18,573 bases of DNA from DASTHS01 sp035718085 (GCA_035718085.1 DASTHS010000139.1:1-18573); one strand, 5' to 3'; shown: positions 1 through 7,262, counted from the stretch's first letter. Made by a program: numbers and translations. Notes: a model not told the origin generated them from the letters alone.

Positions 1-1028
1 GCGGCGGCGACGCGGATCTCGACGGGGAACGCCACGTGCAGCGTCGGGTCGCCGTCGACGACGGCGCGCAGGCGCTCGACGGCGGTGGCCAGGTCGGCAC
101 GCGCCAGCGCGTACTCCATCTCCTTGAAGTGCACCCGGCGGGGGCTGGTGAACACCCGGTCGCTGCGGTCGACGAAGTCGCGGCTGCCGCCGGCGGCCAC
201 CACCGGTGCCAGGCGGCGGCACAGCGACGGCAGGCGCCGCTCGAGGCGGCACACGGCACCGAAGGCCACGTTCTCGAGCAGCTCCCGCTCGACGAGGTGG
301 GTGATCCGGCCGTTGCCCCGGGGCGGCTCGTCGGTGCGGGCGTTGCGCTTGGTGCGGGCCAGGGAGGTGTGGGGCACCCAGTAGGCCTCGAAGTGCTCGA
401 CGCGGTCGGCCGCGGCGTCGAGCCCGGCGAGCACGTCGTCGAGGGGCTCGGTGCGTTCCTGAGCGTGCAACCGGAACGCCGGCACCGCTTGGAGGGTGAC
501 GGCGGTGACCACCCCGAGGGCCCCGAGGCCCACCCGGGCCGCGGCGAACAGCTCGGGCTCCGTGTCGGCCGAGCAGGTGTGCACCCGGCCGTCGGCGGTG
601 ACCAGCTCCAGGCCGACGACCTGGGTGGCCAGCCCGCCGAGGCGAGCCCCCGTGCCGTGGGTGCCGGTGGCGATCGCCCCGGCCAGGGTCTGCACGGCGA
701 TGTCGCCCATGTTGGCCATGGCCAGGCCGAAGCCCTCGAGGACCTCGCACAACCGGTGCAGGCGGATGCCGGCGCCCACGGTGACCAGGCCGGTGGCGGT
801 GTCGACGGAGCGCACCTGCGCGAGGCGGGCCAGGTCGACGGCGACACCGTCGGTGACGGCGATGCCGGTGAAGGAGTGGCCGGCGCCGAGCGCCTTGACC
901 CGTTGGCCCCGCGCGCCGGCGGCCCGGATCACCGCCGCCACCTCGTCGGTGGCGGCGGGCCGGGCCGCGGCGGCGTGGCGGGCGGTCTCGGTGCCCGCCC
1001 AGTTGCTCCAGGTCGCTGCCCCGACCAC
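1..1028 (-). CDS. FAD-linked oxidase, L-gulonolactone / D-arabinono-1,4-lactone oxidase family (3' end cut by window)
   Basis: The reading frame begins at a GTG (1028-1026) and runs off the left edge, giving about 342 residues of a family usually a little over 400 long. The N-terminus reads WSNWAGTETARH, followed by a PCMH-type FAD domain with GAGHSFT near residue 51; His51 is at the position that carries covalent FAD in VAO-family aldonolactone oxidases. GTHGTGARLGGLATQVVGLELVTADG follows in pieces and HFKEMEYAL lies in the C-terminal ALO part. These enzymes oxidise aldonolactones or other sugar alcohols; the substrate here cannot be told from sequence. It starts 5 nt after the etfA stop, so it is probably co-transcribed with etfBA, which suggests but does not prove that its electrons enter the same flavoprotein pool. 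The family call is firm, the substrate unknown. Confidence 0.85.
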   Translation of the reverse strand, partial: MVGAATWSNWAGTETARHAAAARPAATDEVAAVIRAAGARGQRVKALGAGHSFTGIAVTDGVAVDLARLAQVRSVDTATGLVTVGAGIRLHRLCEVLEGFGLAMANMGDIAVQTLAGAIATGTHGTGARLGGLATQVVGLELVTADGRVHTCSADTEPELFAAARVGLGALGVVTAVTLQAVPAFRLHAQERTEPLDDVLAGLDAAADRVEHFEAYWVPHTSLARTKRNARTDEPPRGNGRITHLVERELLENVAFGAVCRLERRLPSLCRRLAPVVAAGGSRDFVDRSDRVFTSPRRVHFKEMEYALARADLATAVERLRAVVDGDPTLHVAFPVEIRVAA

Positions 1029-1033
1029 GGCGG

Positions 1034-2002
1034 CTACCCCCGGCTCTGCAGGGCCTCGATCAGCTTGGGGAGCACCTTGTGCACGTCACCGACGATCCCG
1101 AGGTCGGCGATCGAGAAGATCGGCGCCTCCTTGTCCTTGTTGATGGCGACGATGTTCTTCGAGTTCTTCATCCCGACCATGTGCTGAGTGGCGCCGGAGA
1201 TGCCGGCGGCGATGTAGACGGTCGGCTTGACCGTCTTGCCGGTCTGGCCGACCTGGTGGCTGTAGGGGACCCAGCCGGCGTCGACGATGGCGCGGGAGGC
1301 GCCGGCCGCGCCCTTGAGCAGCTTGGCCAGGTCTTGGATGAGCGCGTACTTCTCGGCCTCGCCCAGGCCGCGCCCGCCCGAGACGACGACGGCGGCCTCG
1401 TCGAGCTTGGGGCCGTCGCTCTGCTCGACGTGGCGGTCGACGACCTTGGCCTCGGCGGTGCGGCCGAGGTCGGGGGTGTCGAGGGCGGCGACCGTGGCGG
1501 GGCCGCCGCCGGACTCCTCGGCGGCGAAGCTCTTGGTGCGCACGACGTAGATGCCCGGGCCGCTGTGGGTGAAGCGGGCCTTGAGCACCTCGGTGCCACC
1601 GAAGATGGCGTGCTCGGTCACCAGCCCGCCGTCGGCCTCCTCGAGCCCGACGATGTTGGTGATGACCGGCACGTCGGCGCGCGCGGCGAGACGGGCGGCG
1701 ATGTCACGGCCGTCGTAGTTGTGCGGCACGAGCAGGGCGTCGGGGCCCTCGCCGGCGGCGATCTTGGCGGCGATGGCGGCGGCGACGGCCGGGCCGGGCA
1801 GCCCGCCGGCGAGGTCGCCGACGTTGTGGAGGGTGGTGGCCCCGTAGGCGCCCGCCTTGGCGGCCACGGCGTCGGCGTCACCCCAGGTGACGCCCTCGAC
1901 GGTGGCGCCGAGCTGGCGGGCCTTGGTGAGCAGCTCGAGGCTGATCGGTGCGATGTCGTCGCTGGCGCGGTCGACGATGACCCAGATGGTGTTCAGCGGC
2001 AT
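1034..2002 (-). CDS. etfA: Electron transfer flavoprotein alpha subunit (EtfA)
   Basis: A 322-residue protein of normal EtfA length. The N-terminal half is an ETF-type alpha/beta domain starting MPLNTIWVIVDRA. The C-terminal FAD-binding domain carries the family signature from about residue 263 (YIAAGISGATQHMVGMKNS) through the INKDKEAPIF and DLGIVGD segments. With EtfB it forms the soluble FAD/AMP heterodimer that takes electrons from acyl-CoA and other dehydrogenases and passes them to ETF-quinone oxidoreductase. The ATG lies 12 nt after the etfB stop, with a GGAG ribosome site 8 nt upstream that overlaps the region just after that stop. No key segment is missing. The gene is followed after 5 nt by a flavin-linked lactone oxidase-like gene. 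Confidence 0.96.
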   Translation of the reverse strand: MPLNTIWVIVDRASDDIAPISLELLTKARQLGATVEGVTWGDADAVAAKAGAYGATTLHNVGDLAGGLPGPAVAAAIAAKIAAGEGPDALLVPHNYDGRDIAARLAARADVPVITNIVGLEEADGGLVTEHAIFGGTEVLKARFTHSGPGIYVVRTKSFAAEESGGGPATVAALDTPDLGRTAEAKVVDRHVEQSDGPKLDEAAVVVSGGRGLGEAEKYALIQDLAKLLKGAAGASRAIVDAGWVPYSHQVGQTGKTVKPTVYIAAGISGATQHMVGMKNSKNIVAINKDKEAPIFSIADLGIVGDVHKVLPKLIEALQSRG

Positions 2003-2014
2003 TGTCGTGTCTCC

Positions 2015-2794
2015 TCAGATGACCTTGAGCTGCTCGAGGAACGCCACGATCCGCTCGTGGGCGTCGCCCTCGTCTTCGACGATCTCGCCGGCCGAGCGTG
2101 ACTCGGCGGGCTGCACGGACACGACCTCCTGGCGGGAGCCGGCGGCACCCACCTGACCGGCCTCGAGGCCCAGGTCGGCGACCGTGAGCTGCTCGACCGG
2201 CTTGCCCTTGGCGGCCATGATGCCCTTGAACGAGGGGTACCGCGGCTCGACGACCCCGGCGGTCACGCTGATGAGGGCGGGCAGGGGCACCTCCACGGAG
2301 TCGTAGCCGTTCTCGGTCTGGCGGTCGGCCTTGAGCGTGCCGCCCTCGATGGCCACCTTCTTGGAGAAGCTGACCGACGGCAGCCCGAGCAGCTCGGCGA
2401 CCATCACCGGCGTGGTGCCGGTGTAGCCGTCGGTCGACTCCGTGGCGGCGACCACGAGGTCGGGTTCGACCCGCTTGATGGCGGCCGCCAGCACCTTGGC
2501 GGTGCCGAGGGCGCCACTGCCGGCCAGGGCGTCGTCGCTGACCAGGATGGCCTTGGCGGCGCCCATGGCCAGGGCGGTGCGCAGCCCCGAGGTCTCGCCG
2601 TTGGGGGCCATCGACACGAGGGTCACCTCGCCGCCGCCGGCGGCGTCGACGAGCTGCAGCGCCATCTCGACGCCGTAGGCGTCAGAGTCGTCCATGATCA
2701 GCTTCCCGTCGCGGACGAGGGTGTGGGTGTCGGGTGAGAGCGTCCCCGGGGTGGCGGGATCGGGGATCTGCTTGACGCAGACGACGACGTTCAT
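2015..2794 (-). CDS. etfB: Electron transfer flavoprotein beta subunit (EtfB)
   Basis: From the ATG at 2794 the product is 259 residues, the usual EtfB size, and begins MNVVVCVKQIPDP, the classic N-terminus. The ETF beta signature (AATESTDGYTGTTPVMVAEL) lies at about residues 116-135; EtfB binds AMP and docks on partner dehydrogenases. The open frame extends far upstream to 3112, but that part is low-complexity Arg/Pro/Ala sequence antisense to the sigma-regulator gene, so I reject it. An ATG three codons upstream (2803, giving MGCMNVVV) is a possible alternative. Neither start has a strong Shine-Dalgarno, only a distant GGGG. It is first in the etfB-etfA-oxidase operon and divergent from the anti-sigma gene. 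Confidence 0.95.
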   Translation of the reverse strand: MNVVVCVKQIPDPATPGTLSPDTHTLVRDGKLIMDDSDAYGVEMALQLVDAAGGGEVTLVSMAPNGETSGLRTALAMGAAKAILVSDDALAGSGALGTAKVLAAAIKRVEPDLVVAATESTDGYTGTTPVMVAELLGLPSVSFSKKVAIEGGTLKADRQTENGYDSVEVPLPALISVTAGVVEPRYPSFKGIMAAKGKPVEQLTVADLGLEAGQVGAAGSRQEVVSVQPAESRSAGEIVEDEGDAHERIVAFLEQLKVI

Positions 2795-2975
2795 GCAGCC
2801 CATTGTGCCGACACGACCCCGGTTCCCACCACCTGGGCCGCCAGGCCCGGCGGCCGTCGCCGGTCCGGGTGGTACCGTCGCCCCGGCGCGCGCCGGCGAG
2901 CGGGTGGTCCGGTCACGGGCGCCAGGGCCAGACCGGCGGCTCGCACGAGCCGCGATCCGAGGAGGAGCTGTCAGG
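2795..2975. other. Divergent intergenic region between etfB and the anti-sigma gene
   Basis: This 181-bp GC-rich gap must hold the promoters for both the etfBA operon (minus) and the anti-sigma/sigma operon (plus). A weak -10-like TACCGT at 2873-2878 on the plus strand sits in GGTGGTACC, which loosely resembles the GGGTAY -10 of SigF-type promoters. I cannot find a matching -35, so autoregulation by the downstream sigma factor is only a guess. GGAGGAG at 2960-2966 is the ribosome site of the following gene. Confidence 0.4.
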
Positions 2976-3392
2976 GTGTCGAGTAGCGACGAGGTGCGCC
3001 TTGCCGTGCCGGCCATGCCCGAGTACCTGCGGCTGGCGCGCGTCACGGCAGCCGGGCTGGCCAGCCGCCTCGGCTTCAGCTTCGACGAGGTGGAAGACCT
3101 CCGCCTCGCCATCGACGAGCTCTGCTACGGGCTCACCGGCACCCACGGCCGACCGGGCACCGTCGAGATCTCCTACCGGGCCGGTGACGGCGGGCTGGTG
3201 ATCGAGGGGGACGGGCGCTTCGACGGCGCCGCTCCGGCCGGGGCCCCCCTCTCCGAGCTGTCGCAGGTGATCCTCGCCGCCCTGGTCGACGAGCACGACC
3301 TGTCAGCCGGTGAGGGTGGCCCGCACTTCCGGTTGGTCAAGCGCCGGCGGGCCGCCGGGGCCCCGCCGGGCGACGACGACGGAGGCCGATGA
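2976..3392 (+). CDS. RsbW/SpoIIAB-like anti-sigma factor (HATPase_c_2 fold, degenerate N-box)
   Basis: The GTG at 2976 is preceded at 9 nt by GGAGGAG (2960-2966) and gives 138 residues, the size of RsbW/UsfX-type anti-sigma factors. The frame is open upstream to 2694, but that extension overlaps etfB antisense and is rejected. The N-terminal strand RLAVPAMPEYLRLAR and the helix DLRLAIDELCYGL (about 41-53) match the GHKL kinase fold. Where the N-box reads E-x-x-x-N in active kinases, this protein has E48-L-C-Y-G52, so the Mg-ligating Asn is missing. No clear glycine-rich ATP lid is visible either. The stop overlaps the sigma factor start (ATGA), implying translational coupling and a cognate pair. 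Presumed role: sequester the sigma factor until released by a partner. No anti-anti-sigma gene is in the window. Confidence 0.75.
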   Translation: MSSSDEVRLAVPAMPEYLRLARVTAAGLASRLGFSFDEVEDLRLAIDELCYGLTGTHGRPGTVEISYRAGDGGLVIEGDGRFDGAAPAGAPLSELSQVILAALVDEHDLSAGEGGPHFRLVKRRRAAGAPPGDDDGGR

Positions 3393-4159
3393 GCTTCCAG
3401 CCGGCGCAGCGCGCCGAGCTGCGCGCCAAGTTCGTCGAGTACGCCCGCACCAACGACGTGGCGCTGCGCGACGAGCTCGTCGCCGCCCACATGGGGCTGG
3501 CCGAATACCTGGCGCGCCGCTTCGCCAACCGGGGCGAGCCGCTCGACGACCTGGTGCAGGTGGCCAGCCTCGGGCTGCTCAAGGCGGTCGGCCGCTTCGA
3601 CCCCGAGCGCGGGGTCGAGTTCTCGACCTACGCCACCCACACCATCGTCGGGGAGCTGAAGCGGCACTTCCGCGACAAGGGGTGGGCCATCCGCGCGCCT
3701 CGGCGCATGCAGGAGCTGTACCTGCGCCTGGGCAAGGTGGTGGCCACCCTCGGCCACGAGCTCGGCCGGTCACCCACCATCGCCGAGCTCGCCACCGAGG
3801 TCGAGGTGTCCGAGGAAGAGGTGCTCGAGGCCCTCGAGGCCGGGCAGGCCTACCGGTTCGCGTCGCTCGACGCGCCCGCTGGCGGCGACGCCGACGGCGA
3901 CACCCTCGGAGCGCGCATGGGAGAGGTCGATCCCGGCATGGTCGGCGCCGAGCAGCGGGCGACGCTCTCCCCCCTGCTCGCCACCCTGCCGCCCCGGGAG
4001 CAGACGATCCTGCACCTGCGGTTCTTCGAGGGGCTCACCCAGTCGGAGATCGCCGGCCGCCTGGGCATCAGCCAGATGCACGTGTCGCGCCTGCTGGCCC
4101 GCAGCGTGGCCCAGCTGCGGGCCGCAGCCGGCGACGACGACGGCGGCGCCGGCGCCTGA
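3389..4159 (+). CDS. sigF: RNA polymerase sigma factor, SigF/SigB/SigG (group 3) family
   Basis: A 256-residue sigma-70 protein without region 1.1. Region 2 contains DELVAAHMGLAEYLARRF, DDLVQVASLGLLKAVGRFDPERGVEFSTYAT and TIVGELKRHFRDKGW (segments at about 28-95), the promoter-melting and -10-reading part. Region 3 follows, with GRSPTIAELATEVEVSEEEV. Region 4 near the C-terminus has PPREQTILHLRFFEGLTQSEIAGRLGISQMHVSRLLA, a helix-turn-helix for the -35. This architecture is that of SigF/SigB stress or developmental sigma factors controlled by RsbW-type partners, which fits the gene that overlaps it by 4 nt upstream. GGAGG at 3381-3385 serves as its ribosome site inside the upstream gene. The exact stimulus and regulon cannot be read from this window. 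A lipid kinase follows 18 nt later. Confidence 0.92.
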   Translation: MSFQPAQRAELRAKFVEYARTNDVALRDELVAAHMGLAEYLARRFANRGEPLDDLVQVASLGLLKAVGRFDPERGVEFSTYATHTIVGELKRHFRDKGWAIRAPRRMQELYLRLGKVVATLGHELGRSPTIAELATEVEVSEEEVLEALEAGQAYRFASLDAPAGGDADGDTLGARMGEVDPGMVGAEQRATLSPLLATLPPREQTILHLRFFEGLTQSEIAGRLGISQMHVSRLLARSVAQLRAAAGDDDGGAGA

Positions 4160-4177
4160 CGCCGGCACCGCTCCGCC

Positions 4178-5158
4178 ATGCGCCTGGTCTTCGTCGTCAA
4201 CTCCTCGGCGTCGTCGGTGACCGAACGCACCCGGGTCGTCATCGCCAAGGCGCTGGCGGCCGACCACGACGTCACGGTCGCCGAGACCAGCCGGCGGGGC
4301 CATGCGACGAAGCTGGCGCAGGGGGCGGCCGCCGACGGCGCCGACGCCGTGGTGGTGCTCGGGGGTGACGGCACGATCAACGAGGCGGCCAACGGGCTGG
4401 CGGGCACGTCGACGGCGCTCGGGGTGCTGCCGGGTGGCTCGACGAACGTGTTCGCCAGGACCCTCGGGTTCACCAACGACCCGGTCGAGGCCACCGGCGA
4501 GCTGCTCGCCGCCCTCGACGCCCGGTCGTGGCGGCGGGTCGGGCTCGGGGCGGTCAACGGCCGGGCCTTCACCTTCCACGTCGGCATCGGCTACGACGCC
4601 GCCGTCGTCGCCCAGGTCGAGCGACGGGGCAGCCTGAAGCGGTACGCGGGCCACGCCCTGTTCGTGGGGGCGGCCGTCGACACGTGGCTGCGGGGCTACG
4701 ACCGCCGGCGGCGGGCGTTCACCGTCGAGGCGCGCACCGCCGATGGCAGCGTCACCCGCGACGACGGGGTCTTCGGCATCAGCCTGCGCACCAACCCCTA
4801 CACCTTCCTCGGGGAGCGTCCCCTCGACGTGGCGCCCGGCGCCGGGCTCGACACCGCCCTCACCCTCGTCACCTTGCAGCGCCTCGAGCTGGTGACCCTG
4901 CTCCCACTGGCCGCCGCCGCCCTGCGCGGCCGGGGGCTCGACGGGCGCCGCGGGGTGGCCGTGCGTCGCCAGGTGGTGGCGGCGACCTACCGCGCCACCC
5001 GGCCCCTGCCCTACCAGGTCGACGGCGACCACCTCGGTGAGGCCGACCACTTCGCCGTGGCCTTCGAGCCCGACGCCCTGACCCTCGTCGTGCCCGACGT
5101 CCGCTCCGGCGGCCCCCGTCGCCGGCTGCCGCCCGCGCTCGGCCGTCCCGCCCGGTGA
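4178..5158 (+). CDS. Diacylglycerol kinase catalytic domain / YegS-LCB5-type lipid kinase
   Basis: The 326-residue product starts MRLVFVVNSSAS. It has the nucleotide-binding GGDGT motif at residues 62-66 (VVVLGGDGTINEAANGL), followed by GVLPGGSTNVFARTLG, the second hallmark of the DAGK_cat domain. The C-terminal beta domain ends with the typical VDGD segment near residue 287. Such soluble kinases phosphorylate diacylglycerol or related lipids, feeding phosphatidic acid and phosphatidylinositol-mannoside metabolism in actinobacteria; the substrate is not decided here. It lies 18 nt after the sigma factor with no clear Shine-Dalgarno, so it is probably read as part of that operon. From memory, a gene of this family (Rv3218) also precedes whiB1 in M. 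tuberculosis, supporting conserved gene order. Confidence 0.88.
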   Translation: MRLVFVVNSSASSVTERTRVVIAKALAADHDVTVAETSRRGHATKLAQGAAADGADAVVVLGGDGTINEAANGLAGTSTALGVLPGGSTNVFARTLGFTNDPVEATGELLAALDARSWRRVGLGAVNGRAFTFHVGIGYDAAVVAQVERRGSLKRYAGHALFVGAAVDTWLRGYDRRRRAFTVEARTADGSVTRDDGVFGISLRTNPYTFLGERPLDVAPGAGLDTALTLVTLQRLELVTLLPLAAAALRGRGLDGRRGVAVRRQVVAATYRATRPLPYQVDGDHLGEADHFAVAFEPDALTLVVPDVRSGGPRRRLPPALGRPAR

Positions 5159-5194
5159 CGGACGTCACAGGCTGGGGGGTGCCGCGCGGCAGGA

Positions 5195-5212
5195 GCCACC
5201 GCCTACGGTGGC
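5195..5212 (+). terminator. Candidate hairpin after the lipid kinase
   Basis: GCCACCG and CGGTGGC form a perfect 7-bp stem with the 4-nt loop CCTA, 37 nt past the lipid kinase stop. No T-run follows, so this could be a U-tail-less actinobacterial terminator or simply a chance GC-rich hairpin. Confidence 0.4.
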
Positions 5213-5250
5213 GAACCGCTGTGAACACCGGGTCGGGCCGGTCGATTCCC

Positions 5251-5313
5251 TCCTGCTGCTGGCGGGTGTGAGGGATCGGCCGATCCGGGGTAGCAGCAGC
5301 CTTCGCAGCAGGA
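5251..5313. repeat. Nested inverted repeats around a perfect 14-nt palindrome upstream of whiB1
   Basis: GGATCGGCCGATCC at 5273-5286 is perfectly self-complementary. It is flanked by CTGCTGCT (5253-5260) and AGCAGCAG (5292-5299), which are inverted copies. A second overlapping pair is TCCTGCTGC (5251-5259) with GCAGCAGGA (5305-5313). The left CTG-rich arm could therefore pair with either of two right arms. Whether this acts as a DNA operator or as an RNA structure depends on where the transcript starts, which I cannot see. Confidence 0.5.
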
Positions 5314-5337
5314 CGGTCGCCCGGCACCGCTGCCCCC

Positions 5338-5343
5338 TATCGT
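5338..5343 (+). promoter_or_regulatory. Possible -10 box of whiB1 (TATCGT)
   Basis: TATCGT fits the actinobacterial TANNNT -10 pattern and would place the start point near 5350, about 29 nt before the whiB1 GTG. No convincing -35 lies 16-18 nt upstream. Confidence 0.35.
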
Positions 5344-5356
5344 GAACAGTTTCACA
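5341..5356. promoter_or_regulatory. CRP/FNR-family binding site candidate upstream of whiB1
   Basis: The sequence CGTGAACAGTTTCACA matches the CRP consensus TGTGA-N6-TCACA at nine of ten defined bases. It also contains a symmetrical GTGAA-N4-TTCAC core (5342-5355). It is centred about 30 nt upstream of the whiB1 start. In M. tuberculosis the cAMP receptor protein Rv3676 is known to control whiB1, which makes this match more than a chance pattern. If the TATCGT at 5338 is the -10, binding here would cover the transcription start and repress. Confidence 0.6.
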
Positions 5357-5378
5357 ATTTCGCCCTTGGAGGCAGCCG

Positions 5379-5669
5379 GTGACCCTGACGTGGAGCCGCA
5401 ACATCGAGTGGGACGTCAACGACTGGCGTGATGATGCGGCCTGCCGCGACACCGATCCCGACCTGTTCTTCCCCGTCGGCACGACGGGACCGGCGATCGA
5501 GCAGATCGAGTCGGCGAAGTTGGTCTGCACCCAGTGCCCCGCCCAGGTCCCCTGCCTCGAGTTCGCGCTGGCGACCAACCAGGAGAGCGGCATCTGGGGT
5601 GGCACGTCCGAGGAGGAGCGCCGCAAGCTCCGCAAGGCGTGGCTGGCCCGCCAGCGCCGAGCCAGCTGA
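5379..5669 (+). CDS. whiB1: WhiB1-type [4Fe-4S] transcriptional regulator
   Basis: A 96-residue WhiB-like protein with four conserved cysteines, C22, C50, C53 and C59 (CX2CX5C for the last three), that ligate an O2- and NO-sensitive [4Fe-4S] cluster. CRDTDPDLFFPVG, KLVCTQCP and the turn GIWGG followed by the basic tail RRKLRKAWLARQRR match WhiB1 more closely than other Wbl classes. WhiB1 proteins bind the SigA region 4 and DNA through the basic tail; the family member is essential in mycobacteria. The GTG at 5379 follows GGAGG (5368-5372) by 6 nt. A CRP-like site lies in the leader and a pdtaS gene converges on it, the same neighbourhood as in M. tuberculosis. All cluster residues are present. 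Confidence 0.93.
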   Translation: MTLTWSRNIEWDVNDWRDDAACRDTDPDLFFPVGTTGPAIEQIESAKLVCTQCPAQVPCLEFALATNQESGIWGGTSEEERRKLRKAWLARQRRAS

Positions 5670-5671
5670 GC

Positions 5672-5716
5672 CCCCGCAGCAGCCCGATCGCCTAGCGGGG
5701 TCCGGCCGCCAGCCGG
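5672..5716. terminator. Candidate terminator structures between convergent whiB1 and pdtaS
   Basis: Two hairpins lie in the 48-bp gap. CCCCGC (5672-5677) pairs with GCGGGG (5695-5700), and CCGGC (5702-5706) pairs with GCCGG (5712-5716). Neither has a T-run. Their position between facing stop codons supports a bidirectional termination role, though loop sizes and GC bias make this tentative. Confidence 0.4.
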
Positions 5717-5717
5717 C

Positions 5718-7187
5718 TCAGAGCGCGCCGACGTCGTCGGGCTCGGCGTCGACCGGCAGCACCAGGTCGACGACTGCGCCCCCGTCGTTGCGCATCGTGA
5801 TGCTGCCGCCCAGCTGGCTCCCGACCAGGCTGCGCACGATCGACAGCCCGAGGCTGCTCGAGTCGTCGAGCGTGAAGCCCTCGGGGAGCCCGTCGCCGTT
5901 GTCGCGCACGGTCACCGCCAGGGTGTCGGGGAGGCGGGCGAAGCTCACGTGCACCTCGACGGTGCGCCCCGCCTCGTCGCCGGGGAAGGCGTGCTCCGCA
6001 GCGTTCTGGAGCAGTTCGGTGAGCACCACGGCGAGCGGCGTGGCCAGGGCCGACGGCAGCTGCCCGGCGCCCCCCTCGGTGCTGATGCGCACCGGGCGGT
6101 CGGCGCTGCCCAGGTCTTCGGCCATGCGCACCAGCGACGGCAGGATGTCGCCGAAGTCGACGGCGTCGGTGGTGTCGCGGCTGAGGATCTCGTGCACGAG
6201 GGCGATGCTGCGGACCCGCCGCTCCGACTCCTCGAGGGCGTGGCGGGCCTCCCCCTGCGGCAGCCGCCGGCTCTGCAGGCGCAGCAGTGACGAGATGGTC
6301 TGCAGGTTGTTCTTGACCCGGTGGTGCACCTCCCGGATCGCCGCATCCTTCGACAACAGCAGGCGGTCACGGCGGCGCAGCTCGCTCACGTCGCGCAGCA
6401 GCACCAGGGCGCCGGTCACCGCCGAGCGGTCGAGCAGGGGTACCACGCGCAGCACGAGGGCGACGTCACCGTGGGACACCTCTTCACTCGCCGGCAGGCG
6501 CGTGGCGTAGGCGAGGTGCACGGCGCCCTGTTGCAGGCCGGCCTCGTCGAGGAGCATGCCCTCGATGCCGGAGTAGGCGCCGAGGCGGTGCATGGCGTTG
6601 ACGGCGTTGGGCGACGCGTAGTCGACCCGGCCCGACGCGTCGAGGACCATGACGCCGTCGCCCACCCTGGGCGCCTCGCCGGTGAGCACCTCGTCGACGG
6701 GGAACGGGAACTCGCCGGCGGAGATCATGCGGGCCAGGCGGTCGAACACCTCGACGTAGACCCGTTCGAGCTCGCCGGGTCGCCGGCCGACCGACAGCGC
6801 CGACTCGCGGGTCATGAGGGCCACCAGCTCGTCCTGCCAGCGCACGGGGATGCACACCAGCCGGCCCCGCTCGTTGCGCGACCTGATGGCCACCTCCCCC
6901 TCGACCACGCTCCCGATCTGCCAGGCGCGGGTGACCAGCGGCCGGTCGTCGGCGGAGAGCAGCGACCCGACCAGGTCGTCGAGGTGCAGGGTCTGGTTGG
7001 TGGTGGGCCGCACCTGGCCGACGACCACGAAGGTGCCCTCGCTGCCGGCGACGGGCACGAAGAGCAGCAGGTCGGCGAAGCACAGGTCGGAGAGGGTGCC
7101 CCAGCTGGCGACGAGCCGCTGGAGGTGGGCCACCACCGGCGGCTCGAGGGTGGTGTGGGTGGACACCAGCTCGGCCAGGGTCGCCAT
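5718..7187 (-). CDS. pdtaS: PdtaS-like two-component sensor histidine kinase (GAF-PAS-HisKA_2-HATPase_c)
   Basis: A 489-residue soluble kinase with no membrane segment. The N-terminus (MATLAELVSTHTTL onward, about 1-160) is a GAF-like sensory domain, and about 170-275 is PAS-like (VMVLDASGRVDYASPNAVNAM). The dimerisation/phosphoacceptor helix REVHHRVKNNLQTISSLL places the phosphorylated His at 288/289, in the HisKA_2 class. The ATPase domain shows N-box ELLQNAAEHAF, G1 DNGDGLP and G2 SLGLSIVRSL. In mycobacteria PdtaS signals to PdtaR, an ANTAR-type RNA-binding response regulator, in copper/NO-responsive signalling; no pdtaR is in the window. The ATG at 7187 has AGGA about 9 nt upstream. The gene converges on whiB1, as recalled for Rv3219/Rv3220c, and lies 75 nt after the ArsA-like pair, so read-through is possible. 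Confidence 0.92.
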   Translation of the reverse strand: MATLAELVSTHTTLEPPVVAHLQRLVASWGTLSDLCFADLLLFVPVAGSEGTFVVVGQVRPTTNQTLHLDDLVGSLLSADDRPLVTRAWQIGSVVEGEVAIRSRNERGRLVCIPVRWQDELVALMTRESALSVGRRPGELERVYVEVFDRLARMISAGEFPFPVDEVLTGEAPRVGDGVMVLDASGRVDYASPNAVNAMHRLGAYSGIEGMLLDEAGLQQGAVHLAYATRLPASEEVSHGDVALVLRVVPLLDRSAVTGALVLLRDVSELRRRDRLLLSKDAAIREVHHRVKNNLQTISSLLRLQSRRLPQGEARHALEESERRVRSIALVHEILSRDTTDAVDFGDILPSLVRMAEDLGSADRPVRISTEGGAGQLPSALATPLAVVLTELLQNAAEHAFPGDEAGRTVEVHVSFARLPDTLAVTVRDNGDGLPEGFTLDDSSSLGLSIVRSLVGSQLGGSITMRNDGGAVVDLVLPVDAEPDDVGAL

Positions 7188-7262
7188 CGCCCGACATCCT
7201 GCCCGCTCGGCGGCGCCTGACCCGGGGGAAGTCGCCGGGGGCGGTGGCGCCGGTGCGGTGGC

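Noticed and set aside
36..1187. Long plus-strand open frame opposite the lactone oxidase gene
   Set aside because: It is a GC-rich shadow; its product is low-complexity Gly/His/Asp/Ala sequence with no motif, while the minus strand gives a clear FAD-oxidase.
2873..2878. SigF-dependent promoter of the anti-sigma/sigma operon
   Set aside because: The GGTACC-like -10 has no matching -35 at proper spacing, so I do not claim it.
2795..3112. N-terminal extension of EtfB
   Set aside because: EtfB proteins begin at MNVVVCVKQ; the extra 106 residues are low-complexity and antisense to the anti-sigma gene.
3770..5050. 426-codon minus-strand frame across the sigma factor and lipid kinase
   Set aside because: Antisense to two genes with unmistakable motifs; composition is shadow-like.
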